A stretch of 64,000 nucleotides of DNA, taken from assembly GCF_017308985.1 (NCBI RefSeq), contig NZ_JADWPE010000007.1:1-64000 (forward strand), in the 5' to 3' direction. Within the stretch, counting starts at the first letter, position 1, and each line of letters opens with the position of its first letter. Under the pieces are notes generated by a model. The model saw only the letters and a program-made list of their open reading frames with translations. It was not told where the DNA came from and made no database searches. Origin of the DNA: Lysobacter changpingensis. Lineage in GTDB: Bacteria; Pseudomonadota; Gammaproteobacteria; Xanthomonadales; Xanthomonadaceae. Below are positions 20,276-30,344 of the stretch, one piece after another. Both the position numbers and the translations under genes were made by a program.

Positions 20276-23107
20276 TCAGAAGCGCTGACGGTACTGGATG
20301 TAGTAGTAAGCACCCGGCAGGTCGTACTGCGGATCGAACTGGTTGTACGGAGCGCGCAGCGACAGCGGCGGTTCCTTGTCGAACACGTTGTTGGCACCGA
20401 CCGAGACGGTCGCGTTCCACGGCGTGTTGTAGCGCACCTGCACGTCGTGATAGGTCACGGCGCCCAGGTAGTTGCGCGGAGCCGGACCATCGGCCGTCAC
20501 GCGACCCGGATCCGAGCAGTAAGCCTCGGCGTCAGCGCTGCCACCCGCGTACGGGCAGCTCTCGTCCAGGCCGGACTTGTAGCGCATGCCCCAGGTCGCG
20601 CCCCAGTCACCCAGCGTCCAGTCCAGGTACATGTTGGACTTGATGCGCCAGTACGGATCCTGCGGCAGGTACAGGCCCTGGCGCTGCTCCTCGATGGAGT
20701 CCGCCGTGGCCTTGGTCGCCCAGTTCGAGGTGTAGGTGCTGTCCCAGGTGATCGCGAACTTACCGAAGGACGTTTCCGGGAACTTGTAGTTCACGGTCAT
20801 GTCCCAGCCCTCGACGGTGTACTCGGCCAGGTTCAGCAGAGGCATCTCGAGCTGCGTGATGATGTAGTTGTCGCCCGGGTAGTTCGGATCGCGCGAGAAC
20901 AGGCCGCAGTAGATCGCCTGCTCGCCCGGCGTACCGGCGTAGCACTTGTCCAGGATGAACTGCGCTTCCGGACGGCTGATGGCGTTCTCGATCTCGATCT
21001 TCCACCAGTCCAGCGAGATGTCGAAGCCTTCCAGCCAGCTCGGGTTGTAGACGAAGCCCAGCGTGCGGGTCGTCGACGTTTCCGGCTGCAGCTGCTCGTT
21101 CGACGACCAGGTGAACGGCTCGAGCGTCTGGCGCGACGAACCATCGCCCGGCTGCTCGAAGTCCGTCGGAACACCCTGCGCGTCGCACAGCGCCGCGACC
21201 TGACCGGTGCGCAGACCCGAGTGCGTGGAGCACGGGTCGATGTAGCTCTCGAACGAGTCGGAGTCACCGGCGTACAGGTTGTTGATCGTCGGAGCGCGGA
21301 AGCCCTCGGACCAGTTACCACGGACCATCAGGTCGTCGATCGGCTTCCAGCGGAAACCGAACTTGCTGTTCAGCGTGTTACCGAAGTTGCTGAAGTCCGA
21401 GTAACGGGTGGCCAGCGAGAAGTCGAGCAGCTTGGCGCCCGGCAGGTCGGCCAGCACCGGAACCGCCAGCTCGAGGTAGTACTCATCGAGCTTGTAGGAA
21501 CCGGAGGTCGGCTTGGAGCCGTTGCCGGTGCTCAGGCCCGCCGCGATGAACGCGTCGGGATCGTACTGGCCGCTCTCGGTGCGGTGCTCATAACCTGCCG
21601 CGAAGGCGAGCGCGCCAGCCGGCAGGTCGACGATGTCGCCGCTGATGTTGGCGTAGTAGCTCTTCGAGGTGACGCGGCTGGAGTCGTGCGCGGTGAAGGC
21701 GGTGTAGTCGATGGCCTCCGGCGAGATCGCACCGTTCGGGCCCAGGGCGTTGACCGGCACGCAACCGGCGATCACGTCGCCCGGCGTGCCGCACTTGACG
21801 ACGCCGTCGGTGTCGAGGAACGACGGGCCGTAGGCGCTTTCAAGGTTGGCCAGGTTGAACAGACCGTAGGTCAGGTCGTTCTCGTCGGTGCGGTCGTAGC
21901 GGTAACCGGTATCCCAGTCGAAGGTACGGTCGCCGATCTCGAAGTAGCCTTCGAAGCCGCCGTAGAAGTGCCAGTTCTTGACGTTCTGGTTGAACGAACG
22001 GCCACCCGACTCCTGGAAGCGGCGGTTGACGCCGATCAGGTCACGCGCCGTGCCGCCCAGGACGTTGCCGTACAGGCCGTCCGGGTTGGTCGGGTTGTAG
22101 TAGCTGTCGGCGCTCAGGGTCAGGCCGGTGACCGGCATCGCCGCGAGCAGCTGCTCCGAGATGCGCTCGTTGTAGAGCATCTCGGTCTTGAAGCGGAAGT
22201 TGTCGGTGATGTCGTAGTTCGCCTGGGCGAACAGCGAGGTGCGCTCCTGCGGGGTCAGCAGGTAGTTGTCCGGCGCGGTGTTGTAGCCGTGCACCGACGA
22301 GACGTACTCGACCGGCTGGCCGTTGCCGTCCAGGATGTAACGCGTGTCGCTGGTGGGATCGACGAACGAACCCGGGAAGCCCGTGCCCGACTGGCCGCCG
22401 AAGAACGGAGGACCACCGGCCGAGATCGAACGGTCGCCGGCCATCACGGCATCTTCCTTCACGTACGACGCGCCGATCATCACGTTGCCGCGATCGTTGC
22501 CGGTGCCGATGGTGAAGTCGTAGGCCTCGCGCGTGCCGTCGCCCTGCGAGTACTGGCCGATGTAGGCGCCGGCTTCGGCACCTTCGAAGTTGCTACGGGT
22601 GATGATGTTGACCACGCCCGCGATCGCGTCCGAACCGTAGATGGTCGAGGCGCCGTCCTTCAGGACTTCCACGCGCTCGATCATCGCCGCCGGGATGGTG
22701 TTCAGGTCGACGCTGCCGCCCAGGCCCTGGGTCCAGCGACGGCCGTTGACCAGCACCAGGGTGCGGCCTTCGCCGAGGTTGCGCAGGCTGATGCCGGCCG
22801 AGCCGTCACCGCCGTTGTTGAACGTGGTGTTCAGCGCGGCGCCGTTGGTGGAGATGCGCTGCAGCACATCGGCCACCGAGGTCACGCCCTGCTTCTGGAT
22901 CTCGGCGCGGCTCAGCGTGAAGATCGGCTGCGAAGTCTCGACGTCGGCGCGCTTGATGCGCGAGCCGGTCACTTCGATGCGATCGAGGGTGGTCGCCTGC
23001 TGCTCGCCACCTTCCTGCGCGACGGCAAACGCCGGCGCCAGTGCGATCGCGATACCGGCCGGCAGCATGCCGACGCGCATCGCGGTGCGCATATTGCGAT
23101 GGTTCAT
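20276..23107 (-). CDS. TonB-dependent outer membrane receptor
   Basis: A 943-residue outer membrane transporter. After a signal peptide ([14 protein letters not shown]) comes a TonB-box-like stretch ([14 protein letters not shown], 40-53), then the plug domain with LVLVNGRRW and [27 protein letters not shown], and a beta barrel ending in the aromatic YYIQYRQRF. This IEVTGSRI subgroup is large in Xanthomonadaceae and includes receptors for peptides and carbohydrates. A pair of cysteines near 630-650 and others suggest disulfides in extracellular loops. The substrate is unknown. It is monocistronic, ending in a terminator, and an AraC-type regulator lies just upstream on the same strand. GGAGAG sets the ATG at 23107. 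Confidence 0.95.
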   Translation of the reverse strand: MNHRNMRTAMRVGMLPAGIAIALAPAFAVAQEGGEQQATTLDRIEVTGSRIKRADVETSQPIFTLSRAEIQKQGVTSVADVLQRISTNGAALNTTFNNGGDGSAGISLRNLGEGRTLVLVNGRRWTQGLGGSVDLNTIPAAMIERVEVLKDGASTIYGSDAIAGVVNIITRSNFEGAEAGAYIGQYSQGDGTREAYDFTIGTGNDRGNVMIGASYVKEDAVMAGDRSISAGGPPFFGGQSGTGFPGSFVDPTSDTRYILDGNGQPVEYVSSVHGYNTAPDNYLLTPQERTSLFAQANYDITDNFRFKTEMLYNERISEQLLAAMPVTGLTLSADSYYNPTNPDGLYGNVLGGTARDLIGVNRRFQESGGRSFNQNVKNWHFYGGFEGYFEIGDRTFDWDTGYRYDRTDENDLTYGLFNLANLESAYGPSFLDTDGVVKCGTPGDVIAGCVPVNALGPNGAISPEAIDYTAFTAHDSSRVTSKSYYANISGDIVDLPAGALAFAAGYEHRTESGQYDPDAFIAAGLSTGNGSKPTSGSYKLDEYYLELAVPVLADLPGAKLLDFSLATRYSDFSNFGNTLNSKFGFRWKPIDDLMVRGNWSEGFRAPTINNLYAGDSDSFESYIDPCSTHSGLRTGQVAALCDAQGVPTDFEQPGDGSSRQTLEPFTWSSNEQLQPETSTTRTLGFVYNPSWLEGFDISLDWWKIEIENAISRPEAQFILDKCYAGTPGEQAIYCGLFSRDPNYPGDNYIITQLEMPLLNLAEYTVEGWDMTVNYKFPETSFGKFAITWDSTYTSNWATKATADSIEEQRQGLYLPQDPYWRIKSNMYLDWTLGDWGATWGMRYKSGLDESCPYAGGSADAEAYCSDPGRVTADGPAPRNYLGAVTYHDVQVRYNTPWNATVSVGANNVFDKEPPLSLRAPYNQFDPQYDLPGAYYYIQYRQRF

Positions 23108-23127
23108 CTATCTCTCTCCAGATATCT

Positions 23128-23155
23128 GTTATGGGCGTGTTAAAACGCCGATCAA
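23128..23155 (-). promoter_or_regulatory. Probable sigma70 promoter with palindromic spacer for the TonB receptor
   Basis: On the reverse strand TTGATC (23155-23150) and CATAAC (23133-23128) are spaced by 16 bases, 20 bases before the receptor start. The whole spacer is the imperfect palindrome GGCGTTTTAACACGCC (23134-23149), with arms GGCGT/ACGCC, a likely repressor site. Both boxes match consensus at four of six bases. Confidence 0.5.
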
Positions 23156-23320
23156 ACTTAAGTTCTGGGGAGCGCAATAGCTTTGCAGGGGGTGCTGAGA
23201 GACTTTGCCGACTCTGCCCGCGACGAACGCGACCTTCACATCCGTTGTGTTCGCGAACGCACGTTCGGAGTGCGCTGCGCGTCAAGTCGCGACGACGTTC
23301 TCAGATTTCCCGCCAACGCG

Positions 23321-23345
23321 AACGGCCGGCATCGCGCCGGCCGTT
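23321..23345 (-). terminator. Hairpin after the AraC-type regulator
   Basis: A perfect 10-bp stem AACGGCCGGC/GCCGGCCGTT with loop ATCGC lies 22 bases past the regulator stop. No T-run follows on the reverse strand, so it may be a weak or Rho-assisted terminator. The rest of 23156-23367 holds nothing else I can identify. Confidence 0.55.
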
Positions 23346-23367
23346 CCTTGTCGAACGATGGAGCCGC

Positions 23368-24291
23368 TCAGCCGCTGGTCGCCAGCGACTTGCGTTCCAG
23401 CGACTTGCGCGTGGCGGACTGGGTCTTGCCCGCCTCCTCGCGCGCGGCGGCGGCGCGGTAACGTGTGGCCGACACGCCGAACCGCGCGCGGAACGCACGC
23501 GCGAAGCTGCAGCAGTTGTCGAAGCCGCTGGCGGCGGCGACCTCGCCGATCATCATCGACGTGCTGGTGAGCAGGTCCGCCGCGTGCTCCAGGCGCATGC
23601 GCGCCGAGGCGGCCTGCGGGCTCTCCTCATAAAGACTGTGGAAGGTCTTGGAGAAGTACCAGCTGGAGAAGCTGGTCAGCTCGGCCAGTTCGCTGATGCG
23701 GACCACGCGGTCGCAGTTGCCTTCCAGGTACAGGCGGGCGCGCTGGAGGCGGCCGAACACCTGGCGCTTGCGGCTGCGCGAGCGGCCCGGGCAACGCGGG
23801 ATGCGCGCGGCCAGGTCGCGCTGGACGCCCGCCAGGTGCAGCAGGATCGGGCGCAGCAGCGCGGCATCGAACGCCGCGCCCGGGTTTTCCGAAAGACGGG
23901 CGGCCGCCTCGCGCCACAGGCGCAGGCCGATGCGGGCGTCGTGTCGGGTCATCTGGCCACGGCCGGCATACAGGCCGCGATCGGCGAAGCGGGTCATCTC
24001 CCGCAGCGCGTCGCCCGACAGGGTCAGGCCGATGCAGACGCCGAAGCGGTCGGCCTGCACGGTCGGCTTGGAATCCTTCTCGAAGGCGATCCAGTCGCCG
24101 CTGCGCAGCCGGAACTTGCCTTCCTTCGCCTCGACCCACGAGCTGCCATGCAGCTGCAGCCAGAACGAGAAGCCCCCCGAGACCTGGGCGCTGCCCAGCC
24201 GCGAGACGCCGATGCAACCGCCCTGAACCGCGCCCTCAGGCGTGTCGAGCTGCAGAAGCTGCCCGCGGTCCGCCCATTGCACTTGCTCCAT
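23368..24291 (-). CDS. AraC/XylS-family transcriptional regulator
   Basis: A 307-residue regulator. The C-terminal 100 residues (about 185-290) form the double helix-turn-helix of AraC proteins: ISELAELTSFSSWYFSKTF is the first, and IGEVAAASGFDNCCSFARAF the second, ending FGVSATRYR. The N-terminal half is a beta-rich sensor domain (FSFWLQLHGSSWV, then GDWIAFEKD) resembling cupin-type arms; its ligand is unknown. GAGGTGG precedes the ATG at 24291. Its place directly upstream of the TonB receptor, on the same strand, suggests it controls that gene. Its own leader holds an 11-base motif also found before the next regulator. Confidence 0.93.
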   Translation of the reverse strand: MEQVQWADRGQLLQLDTPEGAVQGGCIGVSRLGSAQVSGGFSFWLQLHGSSWVEAKEGKFRLRSGDWIAFEKDSKPTVQADRFGVCIGLTLSGDALREMTRFADRGLYAGRGQMTRHDARIGLRLWREAAARLSENPGAAFDAALLRPILLHLAGVQRDLAARIPRCPGRSRSRKRQVFGRLQRARLYLEGNCDRVVRISELAELTSFSSWYFSKTFHSLYEESPQAASARMRLEHAADLLTSTSMMIGEVAAASGFDNCCSFARAFRARFGVSATRYRAAAAREEAGKTQSATRKSLERKSLATSG

Positions 24292-24300
24292 TGGTCCACC

Positions 24301-24311
24301 TCATGTGCCGA
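24301..24311 (-). promoter_or_regulatory. Shared 11-base motif, copy 1 (before the AraC gene)
   Basis: TCATGTGCCGA on the plus strand (TCGGCACATGA toward the gene) lies 10 bases before the AraC-type start. The same string occurs at 26821-26831 before the membrane-bound regulator. It is a candidate common operator. The remaining bases to 24435 hold no other feature I can support. Confidence 0.35.
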
Positions 24312-24435
24312 GAATGGTCAATGGATTTGCCGTACACACCGCCTTCACATCAGGAAAGTTGGTGGAGAGTTATCCGAAATCGCAACGAATGCAAAACCGA
24401 AGGACTTCCGAAAGCACTTTCCCCAAAAGGATCAA

Positions 24436-26784
24436 TTACTTGATCCAGCCGGGCACGACCTCGCGGTTTTCCTTCGGAAGCTCCATGTAACCGATATCAG
24501 CCCCATCCCAGTCGACCAGGGCCAGATAGGCCACCTCACCGCGCGGCCCGCCGAGGCTGAATCCGTTCACCGCCGAGCGCCGGAGCTGGTCCAGGCAGCG
24601 CGGCGGAGCGGCGGCGTCGGGGACGATCCGGCGCAGGCTGGCGGCGCAGCCCTGGAGGCGTTCGAGGTACCGGACCTCGCCCGCCGGGGTCACCGTCCAC
24701 ATGCGATAGCGGTCGGCCGTGGGCTCGGTGGCGCTGACCCGGCGGATCGAGGCGGCGGTGAGCTCCGGCCCCGCCTCCCACAGCCCGGCCTCGGTCAGCC
24801 GGGTGAACACGATGCGGTTGCGGGCGGCGTCCACCTCGAAATGGGAGACGCCATCGATCCGTCCCAGCGATCGCCAAGGGCGGCTCGACCGGTCGTACAG
24901 GCGCAACTGCGGGACGCCGTCCTCGCCCGCGGCCAGGACGAACAGGCGGTTCGGTTCGGCCGCGTACTGCGCCTGCAGCGGGTCGGCGTCGGGCACCGGC
25001 AATGTCGCCACCTGGCCGCTGGCCGCCATCACTTCCTGCACCACGCCACGGCCGCGCTCGTCCGTGCCGGTCGCAAGCAGGCGGCGCGAATCGGGCGACC
25101 AGGCCGGCGCGTAGCGGGTGCCCGGGCGCACGCCGCCCATCATCCGCAACGTGTCGGGCTGGCGGACGTCGCCGACCCACAGCCCGTTGCTGCCGGAGCG
25201 ATCGGACACGAACGCCAGCTGCCGGCCATCCGGGGCGATCGCCGGTAGCAGGTCGCGCGAGGACGAGGCGAACAGCGGTTCGACCACGTGCACCCGGCCC
25301 GGACCCTCGCCGCTGGCGAGCTGCACGCGGTACAGGCCGAAGTATGGCCGGCGCTGCACGAACGCGATCGCCCGCCGCGACCGGGCCGCGACGGGCGCCT
25401 GGGCATCGTCGAGCCCGACCGGCCGCGCATATCCGGTGTCGGTGTCGAGCCGGAACAGTCGGTACTCGCCGTCGACCATCGCACTGAAGAGCAGCCCGCG
25501 CCCGCTCGGCGACCAGTCCCAGCCGCGCATGTCGGCACGCAGGCGGCTCAGGCGCTCGGCGTTGCCGCCCTGCGCCGGGATTCGCCAGAAATCGCCGAGC
25601 GGCGCGTTGCGCACGAACACGATCCAGCGTCCGTCCGGCGAATAGCGCGGGTCGGTGTCCAGCTGCTCGGGATCGTGCGGGTAGTCGATCGAACGCCACT
25701 GCCCGCTGTCCAGATCGAGCACGCGCAGGCCGGCACTGCCCTGCCCGTTGCTCATGCCGCCGAAGATCAGGCCGTTGCTGTCGGGCGTCCAATCGAAGCT
25801 CGGCGGATTGCGCCGATCGCACGCGCCGACTTCATGCTCGGCACGCGCGTTGGGCGTGACCAGGCGGATGCTGCAGCCGTTCGCGCTCAGCCGCATGAAG
25901 GCGACCCAGCGTCCGTCCGGCGACCACGCGGGCGCGGTATCGTCGGCACCTTCCGGCGGACGCGTGAGCTGGCGCGGCTGGGTCTGCTCGGTGGTCTGCA
26001 CCATGATCGCCGTGCCGCGCTGTCCGTCGGGAATGGCGACGTACGCCACGAGTCCCGCATCGGGCGACAGCGCCGGCGAAAGTTCGAAGCCCGGCGCCGA
26101 GGTGATCAGGCGGTACGGACGCTCGCTGCGCAGTCCCTGCATTCCGGACACCGCGACCGCCGGACCCGCACCCGGCGGGGGCGCCGGCGTGCGCACCAGC
26201 GCCCAGGCCACCAGGCCCGCGACCAGCAGCGCGACGGCGAAGACCACGGCGACGATCGACGTCCACGTGCCGCGCGGCGTGGAGGTTTCGGGAAACGGCA
26301 CCGGCGCCAGCGGCTCGCTCGGATCGGCGCCGGCGATCGCCGGGTACTTGGCGGTCGTGCGGGTCGGATCGGCCCAGCGTTCGTCGCTCGCGACGACTTC
26401 CGCGCTGGCGACCGGCTCGCCGGTGTACACCCACTCGATCGGCGCGAGCAGGCGGTAGCCGTTCTTCGCGATGGTCTCGATGTAGCGCGGATTGCCGCGC
26501 TCGTCGTCGAACGCCTTGCGCAGCTGCGTGATCGCCTGGGTGACCACGTCGTTGGTCGGCAGCGTGTCCGGCCAGACTTCGGTCATCAGCGCATCGCGGC
26601 TCACCACGCGGCCGGCCTGCTCCACCAGTACCAGCAGCACGCCCATCGACTTGGGCGTGATGCGCAGCGGGCGACGCTTGCCCGGCGCGCGGATCTCGCG
26701 CAGCGGCACGTCGACCACGCACTCGCCCACGCGCAGTCGTTCGGACGGCAGAGGCGAGGTGGAGGGTTCGGAGGGTCTTTGCAT
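24436..26784 (-). CDS. Membrane-bound winged-helix regulator with TolB-like beta-propeller
   Basis: A 782-residue one-component regulator of the CadC/ToxR layout. Residues about 15-115 form an OmpR/PhoB-type winged helix (PKSMGVLLVLVEQAG, then DVVTQAITQLRKAF and YIETIAKNGYRL). One membrane helix at about 173-199 (IVAVVFAVALLVAGLVAWAL) follows a Pro-rich linker. The periplasmic part carries repeated PD40/WD-like blades of the form SPDGRWVAFMR, SPDGRWIVFVR and APDGRQLAFVS, giving a beta propeller. The ligand is unknown. The ATG at 26784 is preferred to a TTG at 26808, which has no ribosome site. It probably regulates nearby or distant envelope genes. Confidence 0.9.
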   Translation of the reverse strand: MQRPSEPSTSPLPSERLRVGECVVDVPLREIRAPGKRRPLRITPKSMGVLLVLVEQAGRVVSRDALMTEVWPDTLPTNDVVTQAITQLRKAFDDERGNPRYIETIAKNGYRLLAPIEWVYTGEPVASAEVVASDERWADPTRTTAKYPAIAGADPSEPLAPVPFPETSTPRGTWTSIVAVVFAVALLVAGLVAWALVRTPAPPPGAGPAVAVSGMQGLRSERPYRLITSAPGFELSPALSPDAGLVAYVAIPDGQRGTAIMVQTTEQTQPRQLTRPPEGADDTAPAWSPDGRWVAFMRLSANGCSIRLVTPNARAEHEVGACDRRNPPSFDWTPDSNGLIFGGMSNGQGSAGLRVLDLDSGQWRSIDYPHDPEQLDTDPRYSPDGRWIVFVRNAPLGDFWRIPAQGGNAERLSRLRADMRGWDWSPSGRGLLFSAMVDGEYRLFRLDTDTGYARPVGLDDAQAPVAARSRRAIAFVQRRPYFGLYRVQLASGEGPGRVHVVEPLFASSSRDLLPAIAPDGRQLAFVSDRSGSNGLWVGDVRQPDTLRMMGGVRPGTRYAPAWSPDSRRLLATGTDERGRGVVQEVMAASGQVATLPVPDADPLQAQYAAEPNRLFVLAAGEDGVPQLRLYDRSSRPWRSLGRIDGVSHFEVDAARNRIVFTRLTEAGLWEAGPELTAASIRRVSATEPTADRYRMWTVTPAGEVRYLERLQGCAASLRRIVPDAAAPPRCLDQLRRSAVNGFSLGGPRGEVAYLALVDWDGADIGYMELPKENREVVPGWIK

Positions 26785-26820
26785 GAATCCGGAGATGGTG
26801 CTCGGCAAGCTGAACGGCCG

Positions 26821-26831
26821 TCATGTGCCGA
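26821..26831 (-). promoter_or_regulatory. Shared 11-base motif, copy 2 (before the winged-helix regulator)
   Basis: TCATGTGCCGA is identical to the string at 24301-24311 and has the same orientation relative to its gene. It lies 36 bases before the ATG at 26784. Confidence 0.35.
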
Positions 26832-26995
26832 ACGTGTCGATGAGGACTAATCGGCAAACCCGGCAAAGAGGCCGGACCTGACGGGGAAAGCAAAGCTTGC
26901 CCGCTCATTCTAACGTCCGCAGGCTTACTCCCGTTTACACGGGGGTGGCTTCAGGCCCTCTCTCGCCGACGTATTACAGAACGTACCGTTCCAGC

Positions 26996-27024
26996 ATTCG
27001 CGCCAACCGGCGCGAATCTTTTTT
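26996..27024 (+). terminator. Orphan rho-independent terminator (possible sRNA 3' end)
   Basis: ATTCGCGCC (26996-27004) and GGCGCGAAT (27009-27017) form a perfect 9-bp stem with loop AACC, followed by CTTTTTT. It is a textbook terminator on the plus strand, but all neighbouring genes are on the minus strand. On the minus strand the hairpin is not followed by T residues. Confidence 0.75.
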
Positions 27025-27127
27025 CGGCGGTACCCCGGACCGCATTCCAGCCGCCCCTCTGGCTGGTGCCCTTTTACACGGTTTTCGTTGCACGCGTGCT
27101 TCGCACCGCGATCGCAGGCCGTGCGTG

Positions 27128-27814
27128 TTACCTCGGCCCGTACCGGAGCATCGTCAGCCCCACCAGGCGGGACACGACCACGGCGATGTACGCCACGCCC
27201 GCGAACTGCTCCAGCATCACCAGCACGCGCGCCGGCGACGACAGCGGGAGGATGTCGCCCAGCCCGGTGGCCGACAGCGTGGTGAAGCTCAGGAACAGCA
27301 GTTCCAGCCACGTGCGCGGTTCACCCGGCCGCAGGGCGCCGGTGAAACTCCCCGGATACCACGCCTGGCAGACGAAATACGCATAGGCGAAGCCCCAGGC
27401 GAGCAGCGTGAACGTCGCGCCTGCGGCGAAGAGTTCGTCCGCGGTCACGCGATGGTCGCCGAGCATGTAGGCGATCAGGCTTCCCGCGGCATACAGGTAC
27501 ACCAGCGCTTCCAGCGCCGAGGACACCACCAGCAGCGTGTCGTGGCCCAGCAGCACCGATAGCACCGACAGCGCCAGCGCCGGCGCGGCCAGCAGCCATG
27601 CGACCCACACCTTCGCCGGGCTGCGGTTGACCACCCACACGGCCAGCATCAGCACCACCACGCCGAGCGCGCCGAACAGCACGCGCCCGCCGCGCATCTC
27701 GTCGAACAGCGGATACAGCACCAGGCTCAACAACTGCGCCGCGAGCAGGAACGCCGACGGATGCCGGCGCGCCTGCACGCGCCAGCGCAACAGGCCGATA
27801 CGGTTTTCCGCCAT
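27128..27814 (-). CDS. Two-pore-helix potassium channel family protein
   Basis: A 228-residue inner membrane protein with about six hydrophobic segments. The last two frame a pore loop with filter motif TGLGD at 183-187 (SFTTLSATGLGDILPLS), typical of the Ion_trans_2 pore domain. The N-terminal four helices carry no arginine-rich S4, unlike the channel at 4326, so it is probably not voltage-gated. There is no cytoplasmic RCK domain. The start at 27814 (MAENRIGLL) gives the full first segment. It is a single gene between thiC and the regulator. Confidence 0.85.
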   Translation of the reverse strand: MAENRIGLLRWRVQARRHPSAFLLAAQLLSLVLYPLFDEMRGGRVLFGALGVVVLMLAVWVVNRSPAKVWVAWLLAAPALALSVLSVLLGHDTLLVVSSALEALVYLYAAGSLIAYMLGDHRVTADELFAAGATFTLLAWGFAYAYFVCQAWYPGSFTGALRPGEPRTWLELLFLSFTTLSATGLGDILPLSSPARVLVMLEQFAGVAYIAVVVSRLVGLTMLRYGPR

Positions 27815-27861
27815 GGGTCGCGATCCTTCGGGTGGGTCGCCGCAAAGCCTAGCCGAAGGCG

Positions 27862-27910
27862 GGGAACGAGTGAGCAGGAACGAGAAACGAGGACGCCCCC
27901 ACTCGTTCCC
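27862..27910. repeat. Inverted repeat with GGAACGAG units
   Basis: GGGAACGAGTG (27862-27872) and its complement CACTCGTTCCC (27900-27910) form 11-bp arms around a 27-base spacer, which itself contains GGAACGAG; a further CTCGTTCC follows at 27922. It may act as a terminator of thiC (reverse strand) or be a dispersed repeat. Confidence 0.6.
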
Positions 27911-27928
27911 GTTCCTCTCCGCTCGTTC

Positions 27929-29968
<2,040 letters not shown>

Positions 29969-30088
29969 CGTGCATTTGAACACGCGGCGACGGGCGGGTC
30001 CAACGGCCGGGCCCGCAACGGGATAGCGAACGCCGCTTTCCGCTCTGCCTCCCCGGCCGGGCCGCTCCGGCCGTTGCGTACGTAACTG

Positions 30089-30116
30089 TTGACAGCCCCC
30101 GAAACCGCGTGATCTT
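30089..30116 (+). promoter_or_regulatory. thr operon promoter
   Basis: A perfect -35 TTGACA (30089-30094) and a weak -10 GATCTT (30111-30116) are spaced by 16 bases, just before the leader peptide. The -35 lies in AACTGTTGACA, which is identical in the ilv promoter at 35226-35236. Confidence 0.65.
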
Positions 30117-30124
30117 CTCGGCTC

Positions 30125-30259
30125 ATGACGCATCGCAACACGCCGACGCCGACCCTGACGACCGCACCGACCGGTGCGGCGAGGGCGGCCTCGTTCGTTG
30201 CGATTACCACCGGTACCGGTACCACTCGCTTGCGGGTGCGGACGGGCGTGTCCAGGTGA
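30125..30259 (+). CDS. thrL: thr operon leader peptide
   Basis: A 44-residue open frame from ATG 30125 to TGA 30259 lies between a promoter and thrA. It holds 13 threonines, including the run ITTGTGTT (residues 27-34), whose codons are ATT ACC ACC GGT ACC GGT ACC ACT. This is what a ribosome-stalling leader for threonine and isoleucine needs, as in E. coli thrL, though the sequence is not homologous. When Thr-tRNA or Ile-tRNA is short, stalling should free the antiterminator described next. The frame has no other recognisable function. The peptide is probably unstable and matters only through its translation. Confidence 0.85.
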   Translation: MTHRNTPTPTLTTAPTGAARAASFVAITTGTGTTRLRVRTGVSR

Positions 30260-30295
30260 TCTGAAGACCACGCCTCCGCACCCCGCCCGGGTGCG
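30232..30295 (+). promoter_or_regulatory. thr attenuator
   Basis: Two exclusive pairings are visible. CGCACCC (30277-30283) with GGGTGCG (30289-30295) makes a 7-bp hairpin, and GCGGGTGCGGA (30232-30242, inside thrL) can pair with TCCGCACCCCGC (30275-30286) instead. The second pairing blocks the first, as an antiterminator would. The hairpin lacks a T-run, so termination may need a factor. Confidence 0.6.
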
Positions 30296-30344
30296 CAGGC
30301 CTGGCACCCCGACGGTTCGCGGAGCCCCACAGGAGCCCGCCCCG

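Larger units (their letters stand above)
26785..27127. other. 343-base intergenic region with an orphan terminator
   Basis: No protein gene is supported here. The region holds the promoter side of the winged-helix regulator, the shared 11-base motif (26821-26831), a short hairpin CCCG TTTACA CGGG (26932-26945), and a strong plus-strand terminator at 26996-27024 that belongs to no annotated gene. I found no convincing plus-strand -35/-10 pair. Confidence 0.6.

Noticed and set aside
20447-23143. Plus-strand open frame of 898 codons opposite the TonB receptor
   Set aside because: Val/Arg/Ala-rich shadow of the receptor gene with no domain or ribosome site.
26885-26912. Promoter for the candidate small RNA (TTGCCC with TTCTAA)
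   Set aside because: The two boxes are only a few bases apart, far too close for a sigma70 promoter.
30174-30344. Upstream in-frame extension of thrA
   Set aside because: It covers thrL and the attenuator and has no protein-like conservation; AGGAG before 30345 fits the real start.
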